Part shown: in pieces, positions 14,893 through 23,489 of the stretch
Numbering within the stretch: position 1 is the first letter of the stretch
Layout of the letters: the number at the start of each line of letters is the position of its first letter
Origin: Desertimonas flava
GTDB lineage: Bacteria; Actinomycetota; Acidimicrobiia; Acidimicrobiales; Ilumatobacteraceae
Assembly: GCF_003426815.1 (NCBI RefSeq)
Contig: NZ_QKYK01000042.1
Coordinates: 1 to 39,149, forward strand
DNA: 39,149 nucleotides
Direction of reading: 5' to 3'
Notes under the pieces: model-generated
Seen by the model: the letters and a program-made list of their open reading frames with translations, nothing else
Database searches by the model: none
What the model was told of the DNA's origin: nothing
Position numbers and translations under genes: made by a program

Positions 14893-16647
14893 ATGAGCAT
14901 CTTCTCCAATTACGCCGATCAGGTGCTCATCTTCGGCATCCTGGCGATCTCGCTCAACCTGCTGCTCGGGTTCGCCGGCCAGGTGTCGGTGGCCCACGCA
15001 GCGTTCGCCGCGGTCGGCGGCTACTCGGTGGGATACCTCGCCTTGACCCACCACTGGAACCTGTTCTTCGGGGTGTTCGTGGGCACGCTCGTCGCCGGGC
15101 TGTTCGGGGTGGCGGTCGCCCTCCCCGCCCTGCGGCTGTCGGTCGAGTACCTCATTCTGTTGACGCTTGCCGTGTCGTCGGTGCTGCTCGGCCTGTTCCA
15201 GACGTTCCCGCAGCTGGGCGGCACCTACGGGCTGATCAACATCCCCAAGGCCTCGCTGTTCGGTTGGACGTTGGCGTCGCCGCGGGATTGGCTCCTGCCG
15301 CTGCTCGTGTTCCTCGTGCTGACGTTCGCGCTCTGCCACCGTCTCGGCGAGTCGCCGTTCGGTCGTGTGCTGCGGGGCCTCCGCGACGACCCCGAAGCGA
15401 TGCGCTCGCTCGGCAAGAACGTCGTCGCCGCCAAGATCCTCGTGTTCGGCGTGACCTGCGCCCTCGCCGGTCTCGGAGGCGGTCTGCTGGCGTCGTTCAA
15501 CTCGATCGCCACGCCCAGCCAGTTCGGCTTCGACGTGTCGCTGTCGATCTTCGCCATGGTGATCTTCGGTGGGCTGGGCAACCTCTACGGCTCGGTGCTC
15601 GGGGCAGCTACCGTCGTGCTCACCAAGCCGCTGCTCGAGTGGGCGGTGTCGCTCAGCCCGGAGACGGCCGGTCTCTGGCGCCTGACGATCTACGGCCTGC
15701 TGCTCGTCGTATTGATGCGGCTGCGGCCCGAAGGGCTGCTGCCCGAAGGCGTCAACCCGTTCCGCCCGGCCACGTGGCGACGGGCCAGCGCGATTCCCGG
15801 CGACGCCGCCACCGACAACCCGCCGGCACCGGTCCTTCGCGTCGCCGAGGAGAGCCCGGCCGGGGACACCTCGCGGTGGAAGTCGGCACCTGTCGTGCTC
15901 GACGTGAAGGGCCTGTCGAAGTCGTTCGGCGGCATCGTCGCGGCGTCGGAGCTCGACCTCGAGCTGCGCCGCGGGACCATCACCGCACTCGTCGGCCCGA
16001 ACGGCGCCGGCAAGACCACGGTGTTCAACCTGCTGACGGGGTTCATCAGACCCGACGCCGGTTCGATCCGTCTCGAGGGCCGCGAGCTCGTCGGTCGCAC
16101 GCCGAACGCGGTGGCCGGGTACGGCATGGTCCGATCGTGGCAGGACGTGCGCATCGTGCCCCGCCTCAGCTGTCGGGCCAACGTGATGCTGGGGGTGCAG
16201 CGCCAGCTGGGCGAGTCGGTGCCACGGCTGTTCACCTCGCCCGGCGCCGTTCGGGACGCCGAGGTCGCGACCCGCGAGGCGGCCGACAAGTGGCTCGAGT
16301 TCGTCGGGATGTCGGCCTTCGCCGACGTGCCCGGCGGCGCCCTGTCGTTCGGGCAGTCGAAGCTCGTCGCCCTCGCACGCGTCCTGGCGACCGAGGCGCC
16401 CGTCCTGCTCCTCGACGAACCGGCCTCGGGCATCGACACGGTCTGGGTCGACACGATGCTGTCGCTGATCGAGCAGGTGCGCGATCAGGGTCGCACGGTG
16501 TGCATCGTCGAGCACAACCTGCACGTGGTCGGCCGGCTCGCCGATCACACCTACTTCATGGAACTGGGAAGGATCACCGATCAGGGCACCCTCGATCACC
16601 TGACCGGCTCGCCGCGACTGGCGGAGGCGTACTTCGGTGTCGCCTGA
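14893..16647 (+). CDS. Fused LivM permease and LivG ATPase of a LIV-type ABC transporter
   Basis: A 584-residue fusion. Residues 1-290 are a LivM-type permease: LAISLNLLLGFAGQVSVAHAAFAAVGGYSVGYLAL near the start, SPFGRVLRGLRDDPEAMRSLGKNV as the cytoplasmic coupling loop, and FGGLGNLYGSVLGAATV. After a linker of about 45 residues, an ATPase of LivG type starts at about 335 (LDVKGLSKSFGGIVAASELDLEL). Walker A is GPNGAGKTT (about 365-373). The signature is LSFGQSKLVALARVLA, Walker B is VLLLDEPASGID, and the switch His is IVEHN. LivM-LivG fusions occur in some actinobacteria and proteobacteria; separate genes are more usual. ATG at 14893. The last 11 bases overlap the start of livF. Confidence 0.93.
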   Translation: MSIFSNYADQVLIFGILAISLNLLLGFAGQVSVAHAAFAAVGGYSVGYLALTHHWNLFFGVFVGTLVAGLFGVAVALPALRLSVEYLILLTLAVSSVLLGLFQTFPQLGGTYGLINIPKASLFGWTLASPRDWLLPLLVFLVLTFALCHRLGESPFGRVLRGLRDDPEAMRSLGKNVVAAKILVFGVTCALAGLGGGLLASFNSIATPSQFGFDVSLSIFAMVIFGGLGNLYGSVLGAATVVLTKPLLEWAVSLSPETAGLWRLTIYGLLLVVLMRLRPEGLLPEGVNPFRPATWRRASAIPGDAATDNPPAPVLRVAEESPAGDTSRWKSAPVVLDVKGLSKSFGGIVAASELDLELRRGTITALVGPNGAGKTTVFNLLTGFIRPDAGSIRLEGRELVGRTPNAVAGYGMVRSWQDVRIVPRLSCRANVMLGVQRQLGESVPRLFTSPGAVRDAEVATREAADKWLEFVGMSAFADVPGGALSFGQSKLVALARVLATEAPVLLLDEPASGIDTVWVDTMLSLIEQVRDQGRTVCIVEHNLHVVGRLADHTYFMELGRITDQGTLDHLTGSPRLAEAYFGVA

Positions 16648-17344
16648 CCTCCTGCTCGATGTCCGGGACCTGCGTTGTGCCTACGGGCGCAAGGAGGTCG
16701 TGTTCGGCGTGTCGCTCGGCGTCGGCGAGGGCGAGGTCGTGTCGCTCTTCGGCCACAACGGCGCCGGCAAGACGACGGTGATCAAGAGCGTCATCGGTGC
16801 CCTGTCGCCGCGTGCCGGCTCGGTGTTCTACGACGGGCAGGACGTCACCGGCACCTCACCTCGCGTCAACGTGCGCCGGGGAATGGCGCTCATCCCGTCC
16901 GAGCGCTTCGTCTTCGCCGACCTCACGGTGACCGACAACCTGCTGCTCGGCGCGCCGGGGGTGAGCGCCGAAGAGCGCGATCGCCGGTTGCGCTCGGTGT
17001 ACGAGCTCTTCCCCATCCTCGACGAGCGCGCCAAGCAGCTCGCCGGGACGATGTCGGGCGGTCAGCAGCGCATGGTCAGTCTCGGTCTCGCCCTGATGAC
17101 CCAGCCGCGGCTGTTGCTGCTCGACGAGCCATCGCTGGGCCTGGCTCCTGCCGTCGTCGGCTCGATCTTCGACGCCATCCGCCGCCTGGCCGACCAGGGC
17201 CTGTCGGTGCTGCTGCTCGAACAGAACGTCGGGCAGGCCCTGCGCATCTCCGACCGCGTGTCGGTCATGCGTACCGGGCGGGTGATCCTCGAGGAGACGG
17301 CGGACGAGATGCGCCAGCGTGACTCGTACTGGGACCTGTTCTGA
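16637..17344 (+). CDS. ABC transporter ATP-binding protein, LivF type
   Basis: A 235-residue ATPase, the second nucleotide-binding subunit of the LIV-type importer. Walker A is GHNGAGKTTV (about 38-47). The Q-loop region is LIPSERFVFADLTVTDNL, the signature is MSGGQQRMVSLGLALM, Walker B is LLLLDEPSLGLAP, and the switch region is LLLEQNVGQALRISDRVSVM. LivF proteins typically have LLVEQN here, which supports the subtype. GTG at 16637 overlaps the end of the LivM-LivG gene by 11 bases, implying coupled translation. The next gene starts four bases after its stop. Confidence 0.94.
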   Translation: MSPDLLLDVRDLRCAYGRKEVVFGVSLGVGEGEVVSLFGHNGAGKTTVIKSVIGALSPRAGSVFYDGQDVTGTSPRVNVRRGMALIPSERFVFADLTVTDNLLLGAPGVSAEERDRRLRSVYELFPILDERAKQLAGTMSGGQQRMVSLGLALMTQPRLLLLDEPSLGLAPAVVGSIFDAIRRLADQGLSVLLLEQNVGQALRISDRVSVMRTGRVILEETADEMRQRDSYWDLF

Positions 17345-17347
17345 GCG

Positions 17348-18343
17348 ATGCACGTCTCGTGTGCCTTCCCCACCACGATGTCGTCGCCCGACGACATCCG
17401 CGTCGCCGAAGAGATCGGCTACCACCGGGCGTGGTTGTACGACACGCCGCAGCAGAGCCCCGACGTTTGGATGTCGCTGGCGCTGGCCGCCGAGCGGACG
17501 TCGCGGATCGGACTCGGGCCCGGCGTCCTGATCCCCACGCTGCGTCATCCGATGACGAACGCCGCCGCGACGGCCGCACTCGAGGCGCTGGCGCCGGGAC
17601 GGGTGGCCGTCTCGTTCGGCACCGGGTTCACCGGCCGCCGGGCGATGGGGTACGGGGCGATCTCGTGGCGCTTCATGGTCGACTACATCGAGGCGTTTCG
17701 CTCGCTGCTGCGCGGTGAGACGATCGAGTGGGATGGCGCGCGGATGCGCATGCTCCATCCAGAGGGCAGCGGTGCCGCCCGCCCGGTCGATGTGCCGGTG
17801 CTGATCGGGGCGATCGGTCCCAAGGGACAGGACATCGCTCGGCGCCTCGGCGACGGGTTGTACGTGACGACGACGACCGGCGGGCTGGAGCCCGGCCAGT
17901 TCGACTGGGTCGCCTATCTCTACTGGGGGACGGTGCTCGGCGACGGCGAGGACGTCACCTCGTCGCCGCGGGTGCAGGCCGCCGCCGGACCGGGTGGAGC
18001 GCTGGCCTACCACGCCACCTACGAGCTGTCCGGCCCGGACGCCGTGGCCGCCATCCCCGGTGGGCCCGAGTGGCTGGCCTCGATCGGCGAGCACGACGAG
18101 GCGGAGCGGCACCTCGCCGTGCACACCGGTCACTGCATCGAACTGAACGAGGCCGACCGTGTGGCGTGGGCCGTCACCGGTGGTGCGCTGCTGCCCAGCA
18201 CCACGGTGACCGGTTCGCCGACCGAGGTGCGGCGCAAGATCGACGACCTCGGCGCCGCCGGTGTCACCGAGGTCGTCTACCAACCGAGCGGCCCGGACAT
18301 CCGCCGCGAGCTCGAAACCATGTACGCCGCCTGCACGGCCTGA
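17348..18343 (+). CDS. LLM-class flavin/F420-dependent oxidoreductase in the transport operon
   Basis: A 331-residue luciferase-like monooxygenase or F420-dependent oxidoreductase. Landmarks are IRVAEEIGYHRAWLYDTPQQSPDVWMSLALAAERTSRIGLGPGVLIPTLRHP, then LEALAPGRVAVSFGTGFTGR. A central GMP-like region follows (DVPVLIGAIGPKGQDIARRLGDGLYV), and then a C-terminal EVRRKIDDLGAAGVTEVVYQPSGPD. It starts four bases after livF and is therefore co-transcribed with the importer, which suggests that it acts on the imported compound or its CoA ester. Possible chemistry in this family includes monooxygenation, Baeyer-Villiger oxidation and F420-linked redox; the sequence does not decide between them. Confidence 0.9.
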   Translation: MHVSCAFPTTMSSPDDIRVAEEIGYHRAWLYDTPQQSPDVWMSLALAAERTSRIGLGPGVLIPTLRHPMTNAAATAALEALAPGRVAVSFGTGFTGRRAMGYGAISWRFMVDYIEAFRSLLRGETIEWDGARMRMLHPEGSGAARPVDVPVLIGAIGPKGQDIARRLGDGLYVTTTTGGLEPGQFDWVAYLYWGTVLGDGEDVTSSPRVQAAAGPGGALAYHATYELSGPDAVAAIPGGPEWLASIGEHDEAERHLAVHTGHCIELNEADRVAWAVTGGALLPSTTVTGSPTEVRRKIDDLGAAGVTEVVYQPSGPDIRRELETMYAACTA

Positions 18344-18358
18344 GAAGGAGGACCGACG

Positions 18359-19948
18359 ATGACGTCACTCGACAGCGCACGGAGCCTGGCCCACGGAGAA
18401 CAGCTGGCCCGCATCGCCCGCAAGACGCCCGACAAGATCGCCTACAAGTTCGAGCATTCGACACTGACGTTCGCCGAGCTCGACGCGCGCGTGAACCGCT
18501 TGGCCAACGCACTCGCGGCGAGAGGCATCGGTCGCGGCGACCGCGTCGCCACGCTGATGACGAACCGCCTCGAGGTGATCGAGGCCTACCTCGCGGCGGC
18601 CAAGCTCGGGGCGATCTGCGTGCCGGTGAACTTCCGCCTCGTCGCCGACGAGATCGTCTACATCCTCGGCGACTGCGGGGCCGGCGTGCTGATCGTCGAC
18701 GACGGGCTCGCCGAGACGGCCGGCGCCGCCCTGGCATCGGTCCCGAGCGTTCGGCACTGCCTCGTCACCGGCGACGGCCCGGCCGGCGACGCCGGCGAAC
18801 GCGGCGAGCGCTACGAGGACGCCCTGGCCGCCGCCGGCGCCGAAGCGCCCGACGTGATCGTCAGCCTCGACGAGCGGGCCTTCATCATGTACACGTCGGG
18901 AACGACGGGCCGGCCCAAGGGCGCTGTGCTGTCGCACGGCAACCTCCTGTTCAACACCTACAACATGATGCTGACGATGGGCATCGGCGACAACGAGGTC
19001 TGGCTGTCGGGCCTGCCGCTGTTCCACATCGGCGGACTCAACGGCATCCTGCCGTACCTCCTCACGGGGGGGACGGTCGTCCTCCTGCCGTCAGGCCAGT
19101 TCGACGCCGCCAGCACGGTCGAGATCCTCGAGCGCGAGGGCGTCACCGGCTGCTACTTCGTGCCGACGCAGTGGCAGCAGATCTGCGCCGTGCCCGGCAT
19201 CGCCGATCGCAAGTTGCAGCTGCGGCGCATCTCGTGGGGCGCGTCGGTGGCGCCGCCGTCGGTGCTCCAGGCGATGGCCGACACGTTCCCGGGCGTCCCC
19301 AACTTCAATGCCTTCGGCCAGACCGAGATGAGCTCGGTCACGTGCGTGCTGCGCGGCGAGGACGCCGTGCGCAAGATGGGGTCGGTCGGCACGCCGGTCG
19401 TCAACGTCGAGGTGCGCATCGTCGACGACGACATGAACGACGTCGGCGTCGACGAGATCGGTGAGATCGTCTACCGCGGCCCGACCGTGCTCCAGGAGTA
19501 CTGGAACAAGCCCGAGGCCACCGCCGAGGCGTTCGCCGGCGGCTGGTTCCACTCCGGCGACCTGGTTCGGCGCGATGCCGAGGGCTACATCTACGTCGTC
19601 GACCGCAAGAAGGACATGATCATCTCGGGCGGCGAGAACATCTACTGCGCCGAGGTCGAGGCCGTGATCGACGCCCACCCCGGCGTGCTCGAGGTGGCGA
19701 TCATCGGCGTCCCGCACGAGAAGTGGGTGGAGACGCCCGTCGCCGTCGTCACGCCGAGCGACCCGGCGTCACCGCCGAGCGAGGACGAGATCATCGCGTG
19801 GTGCAAGGACCGCCTGGCGTCGTACAAGAAGCCCACGGCGGTGCGGCTCATCGATGCCCTGCCGCGCAACGCGAGCGGCAAGGTGCTCAAGACCGTGCTC
19901 CGTGAGCAATACGCCGCGCCGACGGTCCCGGAGAACGCGTCGGCGTGA
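18359..19948 (+). CDS. AMP-forming acyl-CoA synthetase
   Basis: A 529-residue ANL-superfamily ligase activating a carboxylic acid to its CoA thioester. AMP-binding loop IMYTSGTTGRPKGAVLSHGN (about 177-196); A5-type NAFGQTEMSS; A7-A8 WFHSGDLVRRDAEGYIYVVDRKKDMIISGGENIYCAEVE (about 400-435); catalytic-Lys region NASGKVLKTVLRE near the C-terminus. A strong AAGGAGG (18345-18351) stands seven bases before ATG 18359, the best ribosome site in the operon. Last gene of the 12.5-19.9 kb operon, so import is likely followed directly by CoA activation. It converges with the second synthetase gene, 20 bases between stops. Chain type (fatty, aromatic or steroid side chain) is not decided by sequence. Confidence 0.93.
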   Translation: MTSLDSARSLAHGEQLARIARKTPDKIAYKFEHSTLTFAELDARVNRLANALAARGIGRGDRVATLMTNRLEVIEAYLAAAKLGAICVPVNFRLVADEIVYILGDCGAGVLIVDDGLAETAGAALASVPSVRHCLVTGDGPAGDAGERGERYEDALAAAGAEAPDVIVSLDERAFIMYTSGTTGRPKGAVLSHGNLLFNTYNMMLTMGIGDNEVWLSGLPLFHIGGLNGILPYLLTGGTVVLLPSGQFDAASTVEILEREGVTGCYFVPTQWQQICAVPGIADRKLQLRRISWGASVAPPSVLQAMADTFPGVPNFNAFGQTEMSSVTCVLRGEDAVRKMGSVGTPVVNVEVRIVDDDMNDVGVDEIGEIVYRGPTVLQEYWNKPEATAEAFAGGWFHSGDLVRRDAEGYIYVVDRKKDMIISGGENIYCAEVEAVIDAHPGVLEVAIIGVPHEKWVETPVAVVTPSDPASPPSEDEIIAWCKDRLASYKKPTAVRLIDALPRNASGKVLKTVLREQYAAPTVPENASA

Positions 19949-19968
19949 CGATCGCCCCTTCGACGATG

Positions 19969-21513
19969 TCAGCGGAGCGGGTCGCCCCACTCCGTGTGCT
20001 CCCGCAGCACCGGCTTGAGGACCTTGCCGTTGGGGTTGCGGGGGAGCGGCTCGTCGCGGAACGCCACGTACTGGGGCACCTTGAAGTCGGCGAGCAGGGT
20101 GCGGGCGAACCGGGCCACCTCGGCCGCATCCGGCGCCGCTCCGGGCGTGGGCACGATCACCGCGCCGACCTTCTCGCCCATCATCGAGTCGGGGACGCCG
20201 ACCACGGCGACCTCGAAGACATCCGGGTGCTGGGCGAGGGCGTTCTCGACCTCGACGCAGTACACGTTCTCGCCGCCGCGGTTCACCATGTCCTTCTTGC
20301 GGTCGACGATCTGCACGTACCCGTCGGCGTCGATGCGAGCCAGGTCGCCCGTGTGCAGCCAGTGGTCGACGAACGTCTCGGCCGACTGCTCGGGCTTGTT
20401 CCAGTAGCCCGCCACGACGTTCTGGCCACGGATCAACAGCTCACCGACGCCGTCGGACTCCTCGAACAGGTCGAGCTCGATGACCGGGGCGGCGAAGCCC
20501 ACGGTCTCGGGGCGGACGTCGCAGTACTCGTGGGGCAGGAACGTCGACACGGACGAGGTCTCGGTGAGGCCGAAGCCGTTGCCGAGACGGGCGTTGGGGA
20601 ACTCGGAGCGCAGCTTGGCGATCACGTCGGGCGGCATCGGTGCCCCGCCGTAGGTGAGCCAACGCACGCTCGACACGTCGGTCTCGGCGAACGCCGGCTG
20701 GCTCATCGCCAGCCAGAAGATGGCCGGGACGGACGTGAGCACGTCGATGCGCTCCTCCTCGATCGCCCGCAGGAAGCGCTGGACCTCGAACGCCGGCATG
20801 ATGACCGTCGTCCCGCCGAACCACACCGTGATCAGCAGCTGGCTGTTGAGGCCGGTGACGTGGAACAGCGGAACCGACACCAGGTTGCGGATGGCGATCT
20901 GGCGGGGGAAGTGCATGATGCGCCGGCACGTCTCGCAGTTCGCCATGAAGTTCTCGTGGCTGAGCATCGCCCCCTTGGGCCGGCCCGTCGTCCCGCTCGT
21001 GTAGCAGATGGCGGCGAGGTCGGTCGGCTCGCTCGACGCCCGGTCGACCGGGTCGCCGCTCGGCAGCGACTCGCCGGGCCGGAACACGTAGCTGGCGCCG
21101 GAGTCCTCGAGGATGTAGTCGATCTCCGGCTCGGCCAGGCGGGTGTTGACGGGCACGACGACGGCGCCGGCCAGCACGGCGCCGAAGAACGCCACCACCC
21201 ACTCGGCTCCGTTGGGCAGGATGATCGCGACCCGGTCGCCGGGCTCGATCCCGGCCGCGGCGAGACCGCCGGCGACGGCGCCCGCTTCGGCGTGCAGCTC
21301 CCCGTACGTGAGGCGCCGGCCATCCAGCTCGACGATCGCCTCGGCGTCAGGATTCGCCGTCGCTGTCGCCAGGAACATGGCGCCGATCGTCGGCGGCAGG
21401 TCGTCGTAGCGGAGGACCCCGTCGGCCCCGCGGGTGACGCCCGATTCGTCGAACGGACGCACCGCGCCGACGCGCCCTTCCTTCTGCACCTTCTGGTCAG
21501 TCGAACCTTCCAT
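19969..21513 (-). CDS. Second AMP-forming acyl-CoA synthetase
   Basis: A 514-residue ANL-superfamily ligase, only moderately like its convergent neighbour, so not a recent duplicate. AMP-binding loop ICYTSGTTGRPKGAMLSHEN (about 168-187); NGFGLTETSSVSTF as the A5 region; WLHTGDLARIDADGYVQIVDRKKDMVNRGGENVYCVEVE; final Lys in NPNGKVLKPVLRE. ATG at 21513 has a G-rich ribosome site (GGGGGGA) just upstream. Divergent from the dehydrogenase gene at 21603, with operator site 3 between them. Two synthetases within one regulon suggest either different acids or activation at two stages, for example the intact compound and a ring-opened product. That is inference. Confidence 0.93.
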   Translation of the reverse strand: MEGSTDQKVQKEGRVGAVRPFDESGVTRGADGVLRYDDLPPTIGAMFLATATANPDAEAIVELDGRRLTYGELHAEAGAVAGGLAAAGIEPGDRVAIILPNGAEWVVAFFGAVLAGAVVVPVNTRLAEPEIDYILEDSGASYVFRPGESLPSGDPVDRASSEPTDLAAICYTSGTTGRPKGAMLSHENFMANCETCRRIMHFPRQIAIRNLVSVPLFHVTGLNSQLLITVWFGGTTVIMPAFEVQRFLRAIEEERIDVLTSVPAIFWLAMSQPAFAETDVSSVRWLTYGGAPMPPDVIAKLRSEFPNARLGNGFGLTETSSVSTFLPHEYCDVRPETVGFAAPVIELDLFEESDGVGELLIRGQNVVAGYWNKPEQSAETFVDHWLHTGDLARIDADGYVQIVDRKKDMVNRGGENVYCVEVENALAQHPDVFEVAVVGVPDSMMGEKVGAVIVPTPGAAPDAAEVARFARTLLADFKVPQYVAFRDEPLPRNPNGKVLKPVLREHTEWGDPLR

Positions 21514-21532
21514 CGATCCCCCCGAGTGATGT

Positions 21533-21546
21533 TGACGTGGACGTCA
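21533..21546. promoter_or_regulatory. Palindromic operator, site 3
   Basis: TGACGTGGACGTCA differs from site 1 (11560-11573) at one position. It lies in the 89-base gap between the divergent synthetase (start 21513) and short-chain dehydrogenase (start 21603). A TTGACG -35-like box overlaps it on the plus strand, but I find no clear -10 at the right distance. Confidence 0.6.
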
Positions 21547-21602
21547 TGTTGCCCGAACTCTACTGGCGGGATCGCCGGCCAGCCCCTGTGAGAGGACGAG
21601 AA

Positions 21603-22466
21603 ATGACCACTGATCCCGACCGCCTCCTCCGGCTCGACGGCCGCGTCGCCCTGGTGACGGGCGCGTCGTACGGGCTCGGCGTGCTGTTCGCCGACGTGCT
21701 CGCTCGTGCCGGTGCCGATGTCGCCGTGATGGCCCGCAGCGCGGACAAGCTCGCCGACACGCGCAAGCTCGTCGAGGCCCACGGCCGGCGGTGCGTCGCC
21801 GTCGAAGGCGACGTCACCAGCTACGCCGACTGCGAGGCTGCGGCGGCCGCGTGCGTGAACGAGCTGGGCACCATCGACGTGCTCGTCAACAACGCCGGAT
21901 GGGCCGACGACCGGCTGATGCGCACCGAGCACGTCGACCCCGAGTCCTTCGCCCGCATGGTGCAGGTCGACCTCGTCGGGTTGTTCTACATGACCCGCGC
22001 TGCCGCACCGACGATGCTGGCCGCCGGCCGCGGCTCGATCATCAACCTCTCGTCGATCTTCGGCATGGCCGGCTCGGAGAACCGCACCGCCGGCTACTTC
22101 GCCGCCAAGGGCGGCGTGAACCAGCTGACTCGCCAGCTGGCCTGCGAGTGGGGCGATCGCAACGTGCGGGTCAACGCCCTCGCCCCCAACTTCTTCATCT
22201 CCGAGATGACGCGCACGCTCCTCGAGGACTCCGGCATGGCGACGTGGATGCGCAGCCGAACGCCGATGCGGCGTCTCGGCGAGCTCGACGAACTGGTCGG
22301 CCCGCTGCTGTTCCTCGCCAGCGACGCCTCGAGCTTCGTGACCGGCCACGTGCTCACCGTCGACGGCGGCTGGAGCGCCAGCGGAGGCTACGCCCAGTTG
22401 CCCCAGCCGTGGGACGAGTGGAACGGCGAGGCCGGCACCCCGATCGGCCCGGTCACCGTGCCGTGA
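21603..22466 (+). CDS. Short-chain dehydrogenase/reductase (SDR)
   Basis: A 287-residue classical SDR using NAD(P)H to interconvert an alcohol and a ketone, or a 3-hydroxyacyl group. TGASYGLG at residues 19-26 is the cofactor-binding glycine motif, and NNAG follows in IDVLVNNAGWAD. The catalytic residues are Ser near 150 (INLSSIFG), Tyr165 and Lys169 (YFAAK). VRVNALAPNFFISEM and FVTGHVLTVDGGWSASGG are the usual C-terminal segments. ATG at 21603 has AGAGGA just upstream; an earlier frame start would run through operator site 3. Divergent from the second synthetase and 96 bases upstream of the SMP-30-like gene, so probably an operon with it. Confidence 0.93.
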   Translation: MTTDPDRLLRLDGRVALVTGASYGLGVLFADVLARAGADVAVMARSADKLADTRKLVEAHGRRCVAVEGDVTSYADCEAAAAACVNELGTIDVLVNNAGWADDRLMRTEHVDPESFARMVQVDLVGLFYMTRAAAPTMLAAGRGSIINLSSIFGMAGSENRTAGYFAAKGGVNQLTRQLACEWGDRNVRVNALAPNFFISEMTRTLLEDSGMATWMRSRTPMRRLGELDELVGPLLFLASDASSFVTGHVLTVDGGWSASGGYAQLPQPWDEWNGEAGTPIGPVTVP

Positions 22467-22482
22467 GGCTAGACCACTAGCC
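22467..22482 (+). other. Small perfect hairpin after the SDR stop
   Basis: GGCTAGACCACTAGCC forms a 6-bp stem with a 4-base loop, directly after the SDR stop codon and before the SMP-30-like gene. There is no T-run, so it may attenuate or protect the message rather than terminate it. Confidence 0.35.
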
Positions 22483-22562
22483 CGACCAGTTCACAGCCGT
22501 CCCCGGACAGCTCTCCCGATCAACCCGACCACCACACCAGCAATCACTCAGGAGTCACCAAC

Positions 22563-23489
22563 ATGACCGAGTTCAACGAGATGGCCAACGGCCTCAGCTT
22601 CCCCGAGGGCCCGATCGCCATGGACGACGGTTCCGTGATCGTCGTCGAGATGTTCGGGCCCCGCCTCACGCGCGTCCAGCCCGACGGGACCAAGGAGACG
22701 ATCGCCGAGATCCCCGGCGGCCCCAACGGCGCGGCGATGGGCCCCAACGGTCTGGTGTACCTGGCCAACAACGGCGGCCGCTTCACCGAGCAGGACCTCG
22801 ACGGCCTCGTCTTCCCCGGGCCCACCACGCCGGAGAAGTACATCGGCGGCCGCATCCAGACCGTCGACATCTCGACCGGCGCCGTGACCGACCTCTACAC
22901 CGAGTGCAACGGCAACCCGCTGATCGCTCCGAACGACCTCGTCTTCGACGCCCACGGCGGCTTCTACTTCACCGACCACGGCAACGCCGCGTCGGAGCGG
23001 ACGATGCACTACTCGGGCATCTACTACGCCAAGAACGACGGATCGGAGATCCGCGAGATCCTCTTCCCGGTGCACGAGCCCAACGGCATCGGCCTGTCGC
23101 CCGACGGCACGGTGCTGTACTGGGCCGAGACCTGGATGGGTCGCGTCAACCGCCGCCGCATCCTCGGGCCCGGAGTACTCGAGGAGACCGGTCTCGTCGA
23201 CACGTGGCCGTGCCTGTACGGGTTCCCCGGCTTCCAGCTGCTCGACTCGCTCGGCGTCGACGCCGAGGGCAACGTCTGCGTCGCCACGCTCGTCAACGGC
23301 GGGATCACCGTGATCTCGCCCGATGGCGAGCTCGTCGAGTTCATCGAGACCGGCGACCTGTTGACGACGAACATCACGTTCGGTGGTCCCGACCTCAAGA
23401 CGGCGTACGTGACGCTGTCGACCACGGGCCGGCTGATCTCGTTCGATTACCCCCGCGGCGGCCTCGCCCTGGAACACTTGAACAAGTAG
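22563..23489 (+). CDS. SMP-30/gluconolactonase-family beta-propeller (lactonase-like)
   Basis: A 308-residue six-bladed propeller of the SMP-30/gluconolactonase/LRE family, usual length. FPEGPIAMDDGSVIVVEM at the N-terminus carries the metal-binding Glu. PNDLVFDAHGGFYFTDHGN carries the central Asn and Asp, and EPNGIGLSPDGTVLYWAET the Asn and a later blade. SLGVDAEGNVCVATLVNGGITVISPDGELVEFIETGD completes the pattern. Most members hydrolyse lactones, though some act on other esters. Start ATG 22563 with AGGAG at 22550-22554. Its place beside an SDR, acyl-CoA synthetases and an LLM oxidoreductase would suit opening a lactone in the degradation of a cyclic compound. That pathway is inference. Confidence 0.9.
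   Translation: MTEFNEMANGLSFPEGPIAMDDGSVIVVEMFGPRLTRVQPDGTKETIAEIPGGPNGAAMGPNGLVYLANNGGRFTEQDLDGLVFPGPTTPEKYIGGRIQTVDISTGAVTDLYTECNGNPLIAPNDLVFDAHGGFYFTDHGNAASERTMHYSGIYYAKNDGSEIREILFPVHEPNGIGLSPDGTVLYWAETWMGRVNRRRILGPGVLEETGLVDTWPCLYGFPGFQLLDSLGVDAEGNVCVATLVNGGITVISPDGELVEFIETGDLLTTNITFGGPDLKTAYVTLSTTGRLISFDYPRGGLALEHLNK

Noticed and set aside
14860-16599. A 579-codon minus-strand open frame opposite livM-livG
   Set aside because: Mirror-frame artefact; the sense strand encodes clear Walker and permease motifs.
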